DNA of 51,150 bases from Pirellulales bacterium (lineage in GTDB: Bacteria > Planctomycetota > Planctomycetia > Pirellulales > JAEUIK01). Below the pieces are notes generated by a model. That model did no database searches. It was not told the origin of the DNA and saw only the letters and a list, made by a program, of their open reading frames with translations. Of this stretch, positions 7,125 to 20,095 are shown one piece after another. Location: positions 1 to 51,150 of the forward strand of contig JAIESQ010000097.1 of NCBI GenBank assembly GCA_019745975.1. Direction: 5' to 3'. Each line of letters starts with the position of its first letter. Positions within the stretch are counted from its first letter, which is position 1. Made by a program: the position numbers and the translations under genes.

Positions 7125-8381
7125 CTAGCCCAAGATCCCCGAGGCGAACAATACCCCCAAGCTCGCTTCTCCTTGCCAGTCTCGTAGCGCTGGGTGATCC
7201 GATCCACGGACAATATCAGTCGCTCCATCTCGGGTGCCAAAGCACAATACACTGTCGAGATCGACCAGGCCCAAGATGACGGGGGAATGTGTTGCGATCA
7301 ACACTTGCGCTCCGTAGACCGACGATAGTGATTGAAATAACGGCTCAACGGCGCTAGGGTGGATACCGTTTTCAGGTTCTTCAATAAGGAAGACGCCTTC
7401 AAAGTCCTCTAGATAAGCAATGAGCGTCAGCGCTAAGAACCTTAACGTTCCGTCGGAAACCATCCACGATGGGACGTCGACGTCGTTTTGATATTCGACA
7501 ACGAGGAAGCGATGACGGTCCTCCTCTCGTTCGATAGTCTTGATCCCGCGGATGTCTGGCAGAGCTGTGCGAACATGCTCCAACCACTGCTCGAACTTCT
7601 GCGGCGCGTCGGTCTGCAGTCGATGGATTACCCAAGGCAAATTCGAGCCGTCGGGCTTAAAAGCAATGGGTTGACCGGGTGAACTCGGACGCCGGATCAA
7701 AAGGCTGTTTAATACCAAGGCCTGCACGCCTTCGATCAGAAAACTCCGAAGCCAAGTTGACGCGGGAAATCGAGTTCCGTCGTCGGGAAGGTTGCCTAAA
7801 GCCGATTTCTGCATTCCAAACTTGAATGATGGCAGCCAGCCCTTGCCCTTGGCTGCCAATACTTCTGAGTAGAAGTTGTCGTTCTTTTCCGGTACCTTAT
7901 GAATTACCGTTTTGCCGCTTAATCGGCGACCCGGCTCGTAGATGTGCGCTGGCGGGAGGACTTCGCGCGGGAAGAGCGAAGGCTGCTCACTCTCCTGGGT
8001 TGTTGAATTCACTAGCTGGACGCGTTCGCCGAGAATTCCGGTTTCGCCAGTCCCTTCATGAATGCCAACTTTCAATTCGTAATGAATGGCATCGTAGCGA
8101 GGTTCAGGAAGTGCAGTTCGCACCTCGCTCGGAATCGACACGTCGATAGCCAACTCGAAGGACTTGCCTTCACGTTGCCAAAACAAGTCGTAGATACTGT
8201 CTGTACGACTTCGAATTGCGTAAGTTGGCCCTTCAGATACCGTGTCTTTGATGAAGGACAGCACGTCCAGGAACGTAGTTTTTCCTGAGGCATTAGGTCC
8301 AACCAGTACATTGAAGGGCCTCACAGGAACATGGGCATACCGTAGGCAACGAAACGACAGAGCCTCAATCAAGGTAATCAT
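7125..8381 (-). CDS. AAA-family ATPase of the AAA_21/OLD-like type
   Basis: The 418-residue protein begins like a RecF/OLD-type ATPase: MITLIEALSFRCLRY, then Walker A GPNASGKT at 28-35. Near the C-terminus are the signature-like WMVSDGTLRFLALTL, Walker B FLIEEPENGIHP (about 331-342) and the conserved His loop VLIATHSPVIL (about 360-370). Such single ATPases with a small partner gene are common in phage defence and retron-like or abortive systems. The pair interrupts a metabolic run (alcohol and aldehyde dehydrogenases upstream, glutamine synthetase downstream), which supports acquisition as a module. The ATG start is clear. Confidence 0.88.
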   Translation of the reverse strand: MITLIEALSFRCLRYAHVPVRPFNVLVGPNASGKTTFLDVLSFIKDTVSEGPTYAIRSRTDSIYDLFWQREGKSFELAIDVSIPSEVRTALPEPRYDAIHYELKVGIHEGTGETGILGERVQLVNSTTQESEQPSLFPREVLPPAHIYEPGRRLSGKTVIHKVPEKNDNFYSEVLAAKGKGWLPSFKFGMQKSALGNLPDDGTRFPASTWLRSFLIEGVQALVLNSLLIRRPSSPGQPIAFKPDGSNLPWVIHRLQTDAPQKFEQWLEHVRTALPDIRGIKTIEREEDRHRFLVVEYQNDVDVPSWMVSDGTLRFLALTLIAYLEDFEGVFLIEEPENGIHPSAVEPLFQSLSSVYGAQVLIATHSPVILGLVDLDSVLCFGTRDGATDIVRGSDHPALRDWQGEASLGVLFASGILG

Positions 8382-8679
8382 CGCAAGACTTCTGCAGAGC
8401 CCGTTTGTAATCGCGATAATGGACTGTTGCTGGTCAGTACAAGCGGTAACGGTTCACAGGGCGCGCATACTCGACGGGGCACCTGAACAGTCAATAGCAA
8501 AACGACCGAGCGCCATGCAGCTAGCATCGCGACGGCACTGTACAGATTCCGGTGCGAAGACCCTTTCAACACAATATTCTTCCTACTGCGGTTCAGGAGA
8601 CGCCAGAAAACTCCGTATTTTCCAGGGTCTCCAGGGTGTGAACGGTTACGTACAAGCGGCACGGTGATCAGTGACTACA
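8382..8679. other. intergenic stretch upstream of the ATPase
   Basis: These 298 bp separate the aldehyde dehydrogenase stop from the ATPase start on the same strand. No convincing gene is present; short open frames lack family resemblance. The base composition is lower in GC than in the flanking dehydrogenase genes. It probably carries the promoter of the ATPase module. Confidence 0.4.
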
Positions 8680-10122
8680 CTAAGTATAGCGCACGCGGAT
8701 GAAAACGTTCTTGGTTTCGGTGTAGAGTCGCATGGCGTCGAGTCCCAGGTCGCGGCCGAAGCCGCTCCGCTTGAAACCGCCGAAGGGCGCCTCCTGATAA
8801 ACGCTGCTGTTGGTGTTGACGCTCAGTACGCCGGTCTCGACCGCTCGCGCGACGCGCAGGCCGCGCTCCAAGTCGCGCGTCCAGAGCGAGCCGGCCAGCC
8901 CGTAGACGGTGTCGTTCGCCAGGCGGATGGCTTCGGCTTCGTCACGGAAGGGAATTACGCAGGCCACCGGGCCAAAGATCTCTTCCTGGCAAGCGCGGGC
9001 GTGACTGTCGAGGCCGTCGATGATCGTCGGCGCGAGGTACCAACCCTTGGCGCGCGGCCGATCGCCGCCGATCAAGATCCGTCCACCCGAGTTGCGCGCT
9101 TCGTCGATGTAGGCTTCGACGCGCTCGCGCTGCCCCTTGGAGATCATCGGACCGATCTGCGATTTTTCGTCCAACGGATCGCCGACGACCAAGGCCCGCG
9201 TGGCCGCGACAAAGCCTTCGACGAAGCGTTTGTAAGCCGGCGCTTCGACCAGCACGCGGCTGCGGGCGCAGCAGTCTTGTCCCGTGTTGGCAAAGACCGA
9301 CATGGGTGCGGCGGCCGCGGCGGCATCGATATCGGCGTCGGCGAAAATGATATTCGGGCTCTTGCCGCCGAGTTCCAAGGAGACACGTTTGAGATCGTCG
9401 GCCGCCAGCTTCATGATGCGCGCGCCAGTGCTCGTTTCGCCGGTGAAGGCGATCTTGCGCGTGCGCGGATGGGCAACGAGATAATCGCCGATCTCGCTCC
9501 CCGGACCGGCGAGCACTTGTAGGATGCCGGCGGGCACGCCCGCTTCGAGTGCCAATCGCCCCAGTTCGAGCGCGGTGAGTGGCGTGAGGCTCGCCGGCTT
9601 AAGCACGACGGAGTTGCCGGTCACCAGCGCCGGCGCGACCTTCCAGCAAGCCATCAAGAACGGGAAGTTCCACGGTACAATCGCCGCGACGACGCCGACG
9701 GGTACGCGCAGTGTATAGTCGAACCCTTCGCCACTCGTGGGGATTGTCTCGCCCAACAGCGCGCTAACCGCGCCAGCGTAATACTCGAAGCAACGGGCGC
9801 CCGCGTTGATTTCCCAACGCGCGTCGCCGATTGGCTTGCCGGCGTTGCGCGCCTCGAGCTGCGCCAGGTGTTCGGCGTGTTCGCGAATAAGCGTGGCGAC
9901 TTTCAACAGCACGCCACTGCGCTGCGGCGCGGGGACGCGAGCCCAGCGGGTCGTCGCGAACGCCCGGCTGGCGGCTTCGAGCGCTTCGTCGACTTCGGGC
10001 TTGCCGGCAGCCGGTACTTCACACATCGGCTGCTCGGTCGCCGGCTCGATCAACTGGATGCGACCGCCGGTGGCCTCGGCCCGCAGCTTGCCGTCGATCA
10101 ACAGGGCCTTGGGGAATTGCAT
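8680..10122 (-). CDS. NAD(P)-dependent aldehyde dehydrogenase
   Basis: At 480 residues it has the normal size of the ALDH superfamily. It shows the cofactor-binding segment VPWNFPFLMACWKVAPAL, FTGETSTG, the general-base segment LELGGKSPNIIF, the catalytic thiol in NTGQDCCARSRV (two adjacent Cys) and the C-terminal EEIFGPV and PFGGFKRSGFGRD. It oxidises an aldehyde to an acid. It is the likely partner of the iron alcohol dehydrogenase just upstream, and with the PuuA-like ligase may act in amine or amino-alcohol catabolism. The ATG at 10122 (MQFPKALLIDG) is chosen because the 11 codons before it are not conserved-looking and run into a repeat. Confidence 0.93.
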   Translation of the reverse strand: MQFPKALLIDGKLRAEATGGRIQLIEPATEQPMCEVPAAGKPEVDEALEAASRAFATTRWARVPAPQRSGVLLKVATLIREHAEHLAQLEARNAGKPIGDARWEINAGARCFEYYAGAVSALLGETIPTSGEGFDYTLRVPVGVVAAIVPWNFPFLMACWKVAPALVTGNSVVLKPASLTPLTALELGRLALEAGVPAGILQVLAGPGSEIGDYLVAHPRTRKIAFTGETSTGARIMKLAADDLKRVSLELGGKSPNIIFADADIDAAAAAAPMSVFANTGQDCCARSRVLVEAPAYKRFVEGFVAATRALVVGDPLDEKSQIGPMISKGQRERVEAYIDEARNSGGRILIGGDRPRAKGWYLAPTIIDGLDSHARACQEEIFGPVACVIPFRDEAEAIRLANDTVYGLAGSLWTRDLERGLRVARAVETGVLSVNTNSSVYQEAPFGGFKRSGFGRDLGLDAMRLYTETKNVFIRVRYT

Positions 10123-10144
10123 GACGATGATTCCAGTGCCAAAA

Positions 10145-10219
10145 GGGTCAGGCACATTTTTCGACGACTGATTTCCTGGATATCAACAAACTCGCACGAT
10201 CGAAAAATGAGCCAGACCC
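10145..10219. repeat. REP-like inverted repeat between two dehydrogenase genes
   Basis: Two 20-bp arms, GGGTCAGGCACATTTTTCGA at 10145-10164 and its near-complement at 10200-10219, differ at two positions and are separated by 35 bp. This is the layout of a short palindromic element of the REP/MITE kind, possibly mobilised by a distant Y1-type (RAYT) transposase. None is present in this window. The right arm ends two bases before the stop codon of the alcohol dehydrogenase. Confidence 0.65.
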
Positions 10220-10221
10220 TG

Positions 10222-11367
<1,146 letters not shown>

Positions 11368-11469
11368 GGGCGTGCAATTCCCTGGCTATCAATGTGGCGC
11401 GGAAAGACGATCCACAGATTAGCGAATTCGCGCGCCAGCCGCGAGCCGGGGAACGGCCACGCAGCAAGC

Positions 11470-11536
11470 GGGACGGGAGTCGTTGTTGGGCGACGATTAA
11501 ACGAGCGCCGTCGGCGACGGCCAGAACTCCCGTCCC
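11470..11536. repeat. long inverted repeat in an intergenic gap
   Basis: GGGACGGGAGT (11470-11480) and ACTCCCGTCCC (11526-11536) are perfectly complementary 11-bp arms with 45 bp between them, and the loop contains a smaller CGCCG/CGGCG palindrome. It lies downstream of the ExeA-like gene and upstream of the alcohol dehydrogenase. It may act as a transcription barrier or be a dispersed repeat; no T-run follows. Confidence 0.5.
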
Positions 11537-11552
11537 CGTTGGGTGCGTACCG

Positions 11553-12380
11553 CTATTCCGGCTGCACCGTGACCAGCTCGCCGGCGACCGCTTCGAGTGC
11601 CTCGACCGTGATCTCGTGGGCTTGCTCGGCATAGCCGACGAGCAGGGCCAAGTCGCAGAGGCGGTTGATCCGCCGCGGATTGCCCTGGGTGAGATAGTAG
11701 ATTGCTTCGAGCGAGTCGGCGGTGAAGATGGGCCGCGTGGCGCCGGCCGCCGTCAAGCGATGCGTGACGTAAGCCATCGTTTCGGCTACGTTCAGCGGCC
11801 GCAGCAAACACTTGATCCCGAGGCGCTCTTCCCAGTGCGGCATGCGTTGGAAGGTCGACAACAGCGCCGGCTGCCCGGCGAGAACGAGCGCCAACCCTGG
11901 CCCCGTCGAAGTCTCGAAATTCAGGAGCAGGCGAAGGGCTTCGAGAGTCTCATGTTCTTCGATCAGGTGCGCTTCGTCGAGCACGACGACCGCTTGCCGA
12001 CCGCGTTGGCTATTGGCTTCCAATGCGGCCTGGATGCGGTCGACACTCTGGTTGACGGGGGGCAGCGGTCCGCGCGCCGTGGTGGCGGGGGGATCGAGTG
12101 CGTCGGCCACCCAGGCCAACAGTTCGGCCGGGCTCATTTGCGGAAACACCAACTGGGCCAGCGGCAGGTAGCGCTCGTCGAGTTGTTGCCGCAGCCGCTG
12201 CAAGATCAGCGTCTTCCCTAGTCCCGGAGCGCCGGCCAACAGCGCGGCGCCGCGATGATTCTCAATGGCGTAGCGCAACTTCAACAGCGCGCCCTGATGG
12301 GCTTCGCCGGGGTAATAGAAGCGGGCGCTCGGTGTCCACTCGAACGGCTTGGCGTCGAGCTGCCAGTAAGCTTCGTACAT
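11553..12380 (-). CDS. ExeA/GspA-like AAA ATPase
   Basis: The 275-residue protein starts with MYEAYWQLDAKPFEWTPSAR, the typical N-terminus of ExeA-like and exopolysaccharide-cluster ATPases. Walker A is GAPGLGKT, Walker B is VVVLDEAHLI, and NPRRINRLCDLALLVGY is the characteristic C-terminal segment. No membrane segment is present, so it is cytosolic. It is the last gene of a three-gene operon, 21 bases after the CpsD-like gene. In other bacteria this family supports type II secretion or polysaccharide export; here the target is unknown. Confidence 0.85.
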   Translation of the reverse strand: MYEAYWQLDAKPFEWTPSARFYYPGEAHQGALLKLRYAIENHRGAALLAGAPGLGKTLILQRLRQQLDERYLPLAQLVFPQMSPAELLAWVADALDPPATTARGPLPPVNQSVDRIQAALEANSQRGRQAVVVLDEAHLIEEHETLEALRLLLNFETSTGPGLALVLAGQPALLSTFQRMPHWEERLGIKCLLRPLNVAETMAYVTHRLTAAGATRPIFTADSLEAIYYLTQGNPRRINRLCDLALLVGYAEQAHEITVEALEAVAGELVTVQPE

Positions 12381-12401
12381 GCTGGAATATCTCGCGCTGC
12401 T

Positions 12402-13433
12402 TTAGCGGCTGGCAAAGGTCTCTGCCACACCCCACCAGGCGATGCCGGCTGCCGACAACATGTGATCGGCGGTCAAGGCATGCTGGGAGTGTGAGGCCAC
12501 GTCCCCAGCGCGTTCGACGACGATCACGCCATCGACCAGCGAACGATGCCAGACGCGCTGCCAGGGCACCGTCGACGAATCGACCGGCCCGGTATCGATC
12601 AGCACCAGGTCGTAGTTGGTGCGCAAGGCGTGTACCATGCGGGCAGCGTGATATGGCAAATCGGCTAGCGCCGCCATGAGTGGCTGCCGGCATGGCAATA
12701 AGGCCAGGCGATCGCTTGTCGATTCGATGAGCACGCCGCTGGGGTCGAGTTGAGTTTCGTCCAAGTCGTCCCAGCCAACTTGCGGTGCAAGGCCCAATCG
12801 CGTGGCGAGCTGTGGATCATCCCAGTCGCCATCGACGATCACCGCCCGCACCCCTTGCTCGGCCAGTGCCAAAGCAAGCGTGAGCGAGAGCGTCGTCGCT
12901 CCGGAGCCTCGCTTGGCCGGGGCGATCGCCAGCACACGGCGACCTTCGAGCAACCCGCGCCGAAGCTGGTCGACCAAATCGTTCCAGGTTGCGCGTCGCA
13001 GGCTCAACAATTGCCGGCACACGGCGGGCCATACGAAGCGATCGACATAAAACGCCGGTTGAATTTCCGCGCCTGCATCCGTCGTCGAAAGTTCGCCAGG
13101 GGCGTCAGCCACGCGCCGATCCGTAGTCGCCACGGTTGTCGCCGATCCACTGGCGGCGATGACATCGTCGAGCAGCCGGTCGGTACCGGTCTGAAACGTC
13201 GCCCGCGGGCGCTTCATGGGATGCGCGTGATCGATACGCAGATCGAGTGGGCTGTCGTCGGGCGTTGTTGGGCAGTCGGCGGCGGCAGTGGCCGGTCGCG
13301 AGGCGACCGAAGCGGCAACAGCCACCGAGTCGTCGACCGTGCGTGACGACGAACCGATCTGGTCGCTCGAGGCGCCCTTGGCAGCGTCGCTCAGACCGTA
13401 GGCCTTAATAAAAGCTGCGTCCAACGGACTCAT
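12402..13433 (-). CDS. CpsD/MinD-fold P-loop protein with an altered P-loop
   Basis: The 343-residue protein has a disordered N-terminal 120 residues and then a MinD/CpsD-like domain: VLAIAPAKRGSGATTLSLTL (from about 168), Walker A'-like VIVDGDWDDPQLA (about 199-210) and Walker B-like DLVLIDTGPV. The invariant P-loop lysine (GKS/T) is replaced by Ala (GATT), so nucleotide binding may be weakened or use another residue. No C-terminal tyrosine cluster is seen, so it is not a normal tyrosine autokinase. Its start overlaps the preceding stop by ATGA, showing translational coupling. It is likely a partner of the following ExeA-like ATPase. Confidence 0.75.
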   Translation of the reverse strand: MSPLDAAFIKAYGLSDAAKGASSDQIGSSSRTVDDSVAVAASVASRPATAAADCPTTPDDSPLDLRIDHAHPMKRPRATFQTGTDRLLDDVIAASGSATTVATTDRRVADAPGELSTTDAGAEIQPAFYVDRFVWPAVCRQLLSLRRATWNDLVDQLRRGLLEGRRVLAIAPAKRGSGATTLSLTLALALAEQGVRAVIVDGDWDDPQLATRLGLAPQVGWDDLDETQLDPSGVLIESTSDRLALLPCRQPLMAALADLPYHAARMVHALRTNYDLVLIDTGPVDSSTVPWQRVWHRSLVDGVIVVERAGDVASHSQHALTADHMLSAAGIAWWGVAETFASR

Positions 13434-14356
13434 GGCTGCATTCCTGGGTCACTCGAGATGGGCGGCTCGCGCCGCAGGTCTTGAGGCACAATTTGTCCGC
13501 GCAATCGCGCGACGCCAGGAGGACGCGTCGTCAAGGTACTTGCCGATGGAATCGACTCGGGTCTCCGCGCCATCAGTGCGGCCGCCTCCGCTGTGGTCAT
13601 CCGCGGTCGAGCGGAATTGCTTTGTGCGCCAGATTCGACTTCGGTCGACGAACTCGGTTCGTTCCAGGGCGCGGCGTCTGGCCGTTGAGTGGCAGGGGGT
13701 TCAAATGCGGGCGCTTCGCTGGCGGCATCGATCGGCACGCCCGATGAGGGCGTTGTATCGACCGGGGCGATGGCGGCAGTCCACCTGGGAGCCTCGGCGG
13801 CTTCGGGGGCTACAGCCGGTGGCAGCCAATCGGCGCCCACGATCTGATTCTGCGTCGCCGCGTTGACCTTGGCAGTCGGTTCGGTGATCGTCAGGCGTCC
13901 GTCGAGCAGCATCAACAAAAAGAACTGTGCGACTGCCACGAGCGACCCGCCCGCCAGCGCGCGCGGATGGCGCGCGAGCTGGGTCAGATAGGCGATCACA
14001 ACGCGTACCAACGCGGCGCGCAAGTTGGCGCGCTGGACCTGCTCGGCAGATGCCGAATCGGCTTCGCGGCCGCTGGTGCTCGCGTCGGCAGTGCCGGCAG
14101 GCGCGAACCCGCCGGGTGCGAGCGATGTCACAACTGTGCCCGAATGTTCTGGCGAGGCCAGCGACCCGGCCGTTCCGGTCAATGTGCCGGCCGAAGCTTC
14201 GTCGGCGACAACCGCTTTCAGATCGGGAAGTCGAATCAGCACCCGGCGCGGCGGTACACCTGTCGTGGCCGCGGGCACAGGCGGGGCGACGTTGGTCGCC
14301 GCGCTCAAGGGAATATACGAATCAGCGGCGTTCCACGGGGTTGGTGTATTGGCCAT
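13430..14356 (-). CDS. single-pass membrane protein with Ala/Pro-rich flanks
   Basis: The protein is about 308 residues from the ATG at 14356 (MANTPTPWNA). One hydrophobic segment, at about residues 134-151 (LAGGSLVAVAQFFLLMLL), is preceded by a basic stretch, suggesting an inner-membrane anchor. Both flanks are Ala/Pro/Thr-rich low complexity. The C-terminus ends with MTTAEAAALMARRPESIPSA and a proline-rich tail. The frame stays open further upstream and into metH on the other strand, but that part has no sign of coding. First gene of the operon with the CpsD-like and ExeA-like genes. Function unknown; perhaps an envelope-spanning component. Confidence 0.65.
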   Translation of the reverse strand: MANTPTPWNAADSYIPLSAATNVAPPVPAATTGVPPRRVLIRLPDLKAVVADEASAGTLTGTAGSLASPEHSGTVVTSLAPGGFAPAGTADASTSGREADSASAEQVQRANLRAALVRVVIAYLTQLARHPRALAGGSLVAVAQFFLLMLLDGRLTITEPTAKVNAATQNQIVGADWLPPAVAPEAAEAPRWTAAIAPVDTTPSSGVPIDAASEAPAFEPPATQRPDAAPWNEPSSSTEVESGAQSNSARPRMTTAEAAALMARRPESIPSASTLTTRPPGVARLRGQIVPQDLRREPPISSDPGMQP

Positions 14357-14698
14357 GGCTTCGAGGCCTATGCGAAGAGGTACGCCGCCGAGTCGCGTCC
14401 CTGCAACTCGACAAAGTTCGATCAGTGCGACGCACAATCGGGCGGGAGGTCGAAACCGGCGCAATCCCAGCGCCGTGGGCACGACCCTGTGCGTTGTATC
14501 GACCCTGCTGGAATGGGCTCTTGAGCATCGCCAGAGGAGCGACCGATTGGGCAAACACGGCAGGCGCGGCGGGTTGTCGATTCGCACGTCGGGGGCAATA
14601 CTCAACAAGGGCACCGCGCTGCTAGCAATCCTGGGCCAGCGGCGCTCGGCGCGTTTCCCCGCCTGACGAGCCTTCCTTTCCAGAGTCCGCACATTCGC
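14357..14698. other. divergent intergenic region before metH
   Basis: These 342 bp lie between the start of the minus-strand operon and the metH start. I looked for a cobalamin, SAM or SAH riboswitch and saw no convincing conserved box. There is no clear gene. It presumably carries both promoters. Confidence 0.4.
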
Positions 14699-18397
<3,699 letters not shown>

Positions 18398-18532
18398 TCA
18401 CCAGGTCGCTTCTCGTGCAAACGCCTGCGTCGACCGTTCCGGCGCTGAACGATACAATGACGGTATTCTTGAGTTTCTCGGGAGCTCGCCTCGGTTAGGG
18501 GACCGATCGGTTTCAACCTAAATACGTGGAAT

Positions 18533-18973
18533 ATGGAAAATACCAACACGCCAGTGATCTCTAGCGATACGCTTCGAGACGACTGGCTTAAGCGTCTTTC
18601 GGGACTTATCGAGCAAATCAAGGACTGGGCAGTCCACTTGGGATGGTCCACCAGAACGATTGAGAAGGGCATGCACGATCTGGAGATTGGCGCGTACACG
18701 GCTCCGGCTCTTCTGATGCAGCAAGATACCTATAGGGTACTTTTGGAGCCAATCGCCAGAGCGGCACCCGGAGCGGACGGCGTCGTCGATCTCTATTTGC
18801 TGCCCGCCTATGACGATATCGCTAGCCTTTATCACTACGACGGTGAATGGAAGCTGCACTATATGTTTCCGGGATCGCCAACGGTTGCAACCACCCGCGA
18901 GGCAGCAGCGGTGTCCTTGTCAGAAGAGGCGTTGCGAGCTGTCCTCGACGAAATGAAGAAGCATGCTTCCTAG
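18533..18973 (+). CDS. partner gene of the HEPN protein, possible antitoxin
   Basis: The 146-residue soluble protein has the conserved-looking core DWAVHLGWSTRTIEKGMHDL, then LLMQQDTYRVLLEPIARAAP, VVDLYLLPAYDDIASLYHYD and LHYMFPG. The family is not identified; it is not a MNT-type nucleotidyltransferase, since no GS-D-D motif is seen. The stop codon overlaps the start of the downstream HEPN gene by 11 bp, so the two are translationally coupled. Order and overlap fit an antitoxin-toxin or regulator-effector pair. It lies inside the segment bracketed by the metH-tail duplication. Confidence 0.7.
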   Translation: MENTNTPVISSDTLRDDWLKRLSGLIEQIKDWAVHLGWSTRTIEKGMHDLEIGAYTAPALLMQQDTYRVLLEPIARAAPGADGVVDLYLLPAYDDIASLYHYDGEWKLHYMFPGSPTVATTREAAAVSLSEEALRAVLDEMKKHAS

Positions 18974-19415
18974 GAAGTACGGCTGGCTCTCCCAAATCAG
19001 GTCCGTCGAACGCGAATTCATGGCGGTGTCTTTCGGGGCGCACCGACTTCTGGAGAACGCACAGCGCGACCCAACCATCCTGCGGGAGGGCCTTGAGCTT
19101 CGCGATATTCGACGCGCCGTCGAACACATCGAAGGCACTTACATCATTCGGCTCTTCGCCGAATTCGAGACTGGGTTGCGGTCATTCCTCACTGCGTTGC
19201 GAGGCCATCCTGTACGCATTCGTGTCGAGCATCTCATTGACAGCGTTGCCACCAAGCGACGCATTCCATACGACCTGATTGCCGGCGCGCACGCGGCCCG
19301 TGAATATCGCAACACGCTTGTCCACGAGCGCGAAGAAGCCGTCGAACCGATTGCGATCCGGACAATTCGGAGTTTCTTGTGCTCATACTTCGATCGCCTG
19401 CCAGAAGACTGGTGA
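18963..19415 (+). CDS. HEPN-like protein, putative RNase toxin
   Basis: The 150-residue, mostly helical protein has an acidic helix LFAEFETGLRSFL and, near its end, AREYRNTLVHE, in which Arg116 and His121 form the Rx4H motif typical of HEPN ribonucleases and their relatives. It overlaps the upstream gene by 11 bp; a GAAG-type ribosome site precedes the ATG. Gene ends 12 bp before the second metH-tail copy. The HEPN assignment comes from motif and length only; toxicity is inference. Many HEPN proteins act in toxin-antitoxin or abortive defence. Confidence 0.7.
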   Translation: MLPRKYGWLSQIRSVEREFMAVSFGAHRLLENAQRDPTILREGLELRDIRRAVEHIEGTYIIRLFAEFETGLRSFLTALRGHPVRIRVEHLIDSVATKRRIPYDLIAGAHAAREYRNTLVHEREEAVEPIAIRTIRSFLCSYFDRLPEDW

Positions 19416-19427
19416 GCGGGCTGTAGC

Positions 19428-19568
19428 TTCGCAAATCCATAGGCGCGCTACTTTGCCATCGACACGCTGCTGCGCGACCAGGTCGAGGACTACGCGCGGC
19501 GCAAAGGGATGCCGCTGGCCGAGGTCGAGCGCTGGCTGGCCCCGAACCTGGGCTACGAACCGGCGTAG
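19428..19568 (+). repeat. direct repeat, copy 2: orphan metH 3' end
   Basis: This copy reads in the metH frame as FANP, a stop, then [20 protein letters not shown] and onward to the metH C-terminus GYEPA and stop. It has an internal TAG and no upstream metH body, so it is a non-coding remnant. It marks the right edge of a 1171-bp unit holding the HEPN pair, and ends exactly at the former stop codon. It could be a displaced original tail or an att-like core. Confidence 0.93.
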
Positions 19569-19624
19569 GCCGCCGCTCACTCGGCCTCAAGCACCTCAAA
19601 GGGCACCCAGAGTAGCTACGAGCC

Positions 19625-20095
19625 TTATCCCTTGGCTGGCGTGCCAGCCTCGACCAGTTCTTCAATGTCAACGAAGATCTCGTATTGCTGCGTGAGCCAG
19701 TCTTCGCCCTCGCGCCGAATCGAACAGGCGATGAACAAAGTGCCCTCATTAAGCAGCGCATTGCCGACCACGATGTCGGACATAATGCGATGACTGCGAG
19801 ACCGCCAGACGAACGTACCTTCGCCGCAGAGTTCCCACTGGTTGGTTTGCGGACGCTGGATCTGGCACTTGAACGAGTACTCTTTGCCGAAATCCTCGGC
19901 GTCCGCCAGCCAAACGCATACCAATTTGATAGGCAGGACCATCACGGATTGCAGGCTGCCGGACTTCATCGCCTGATCGAGAGTCGGCGCCTTGACGATT
20001 TGCACGGACTCTAGGACGCTAAACGCACTGATCGAATTCGTGTACCGATCCACGGCGCCCGATTCTGAACAGATGATGAACAGCGGTCTAACCAT
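19625..20095 (-). CDS. hypothetical protein, last gene of a three-gene island operon
   Basis: The protein has 156 residues from the ATG at 20095 (MVRPLFIICSESGAVDRYTN). It begins with a beta-strand-like segment followed by mixed alpha/beta sequence (IKLVCVWLADAEDFGKEY, HRIMSDIVVGNALLNEGTLF). It has no signal peptide or catalytic motif. The pattern (ligand-like N-terminus, GEGTFVWRSRSHRI, acidic C-terminus) suggests a soluble accessory protein. It overlaps the preceding gene by 8 bp, indicating coupling. Function unknown; composition is less GC-biased than the core genes. Confidence 0.6.
   Translation of the reverse strand: MVRPLFIICSESGAVDRYTNSISAFSVLESVQIVKAPTLDQAMKSGSLQSVMVLPIKLVCVWLADAEDFGKEYSFKCQIQRPQTNQWELCGEGTFVWRSRSHRIMSDIVVGNALLNEGTLFIACSIRREGEDWLTQQYEIFVDIEELVEAGTPAKG

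Noticed and set aside
14530-14698. Possible riboswitch upstream of metH
   Set aside because: No conserved cobalamin, SAM or SAH riboswitch core could be found by eye.
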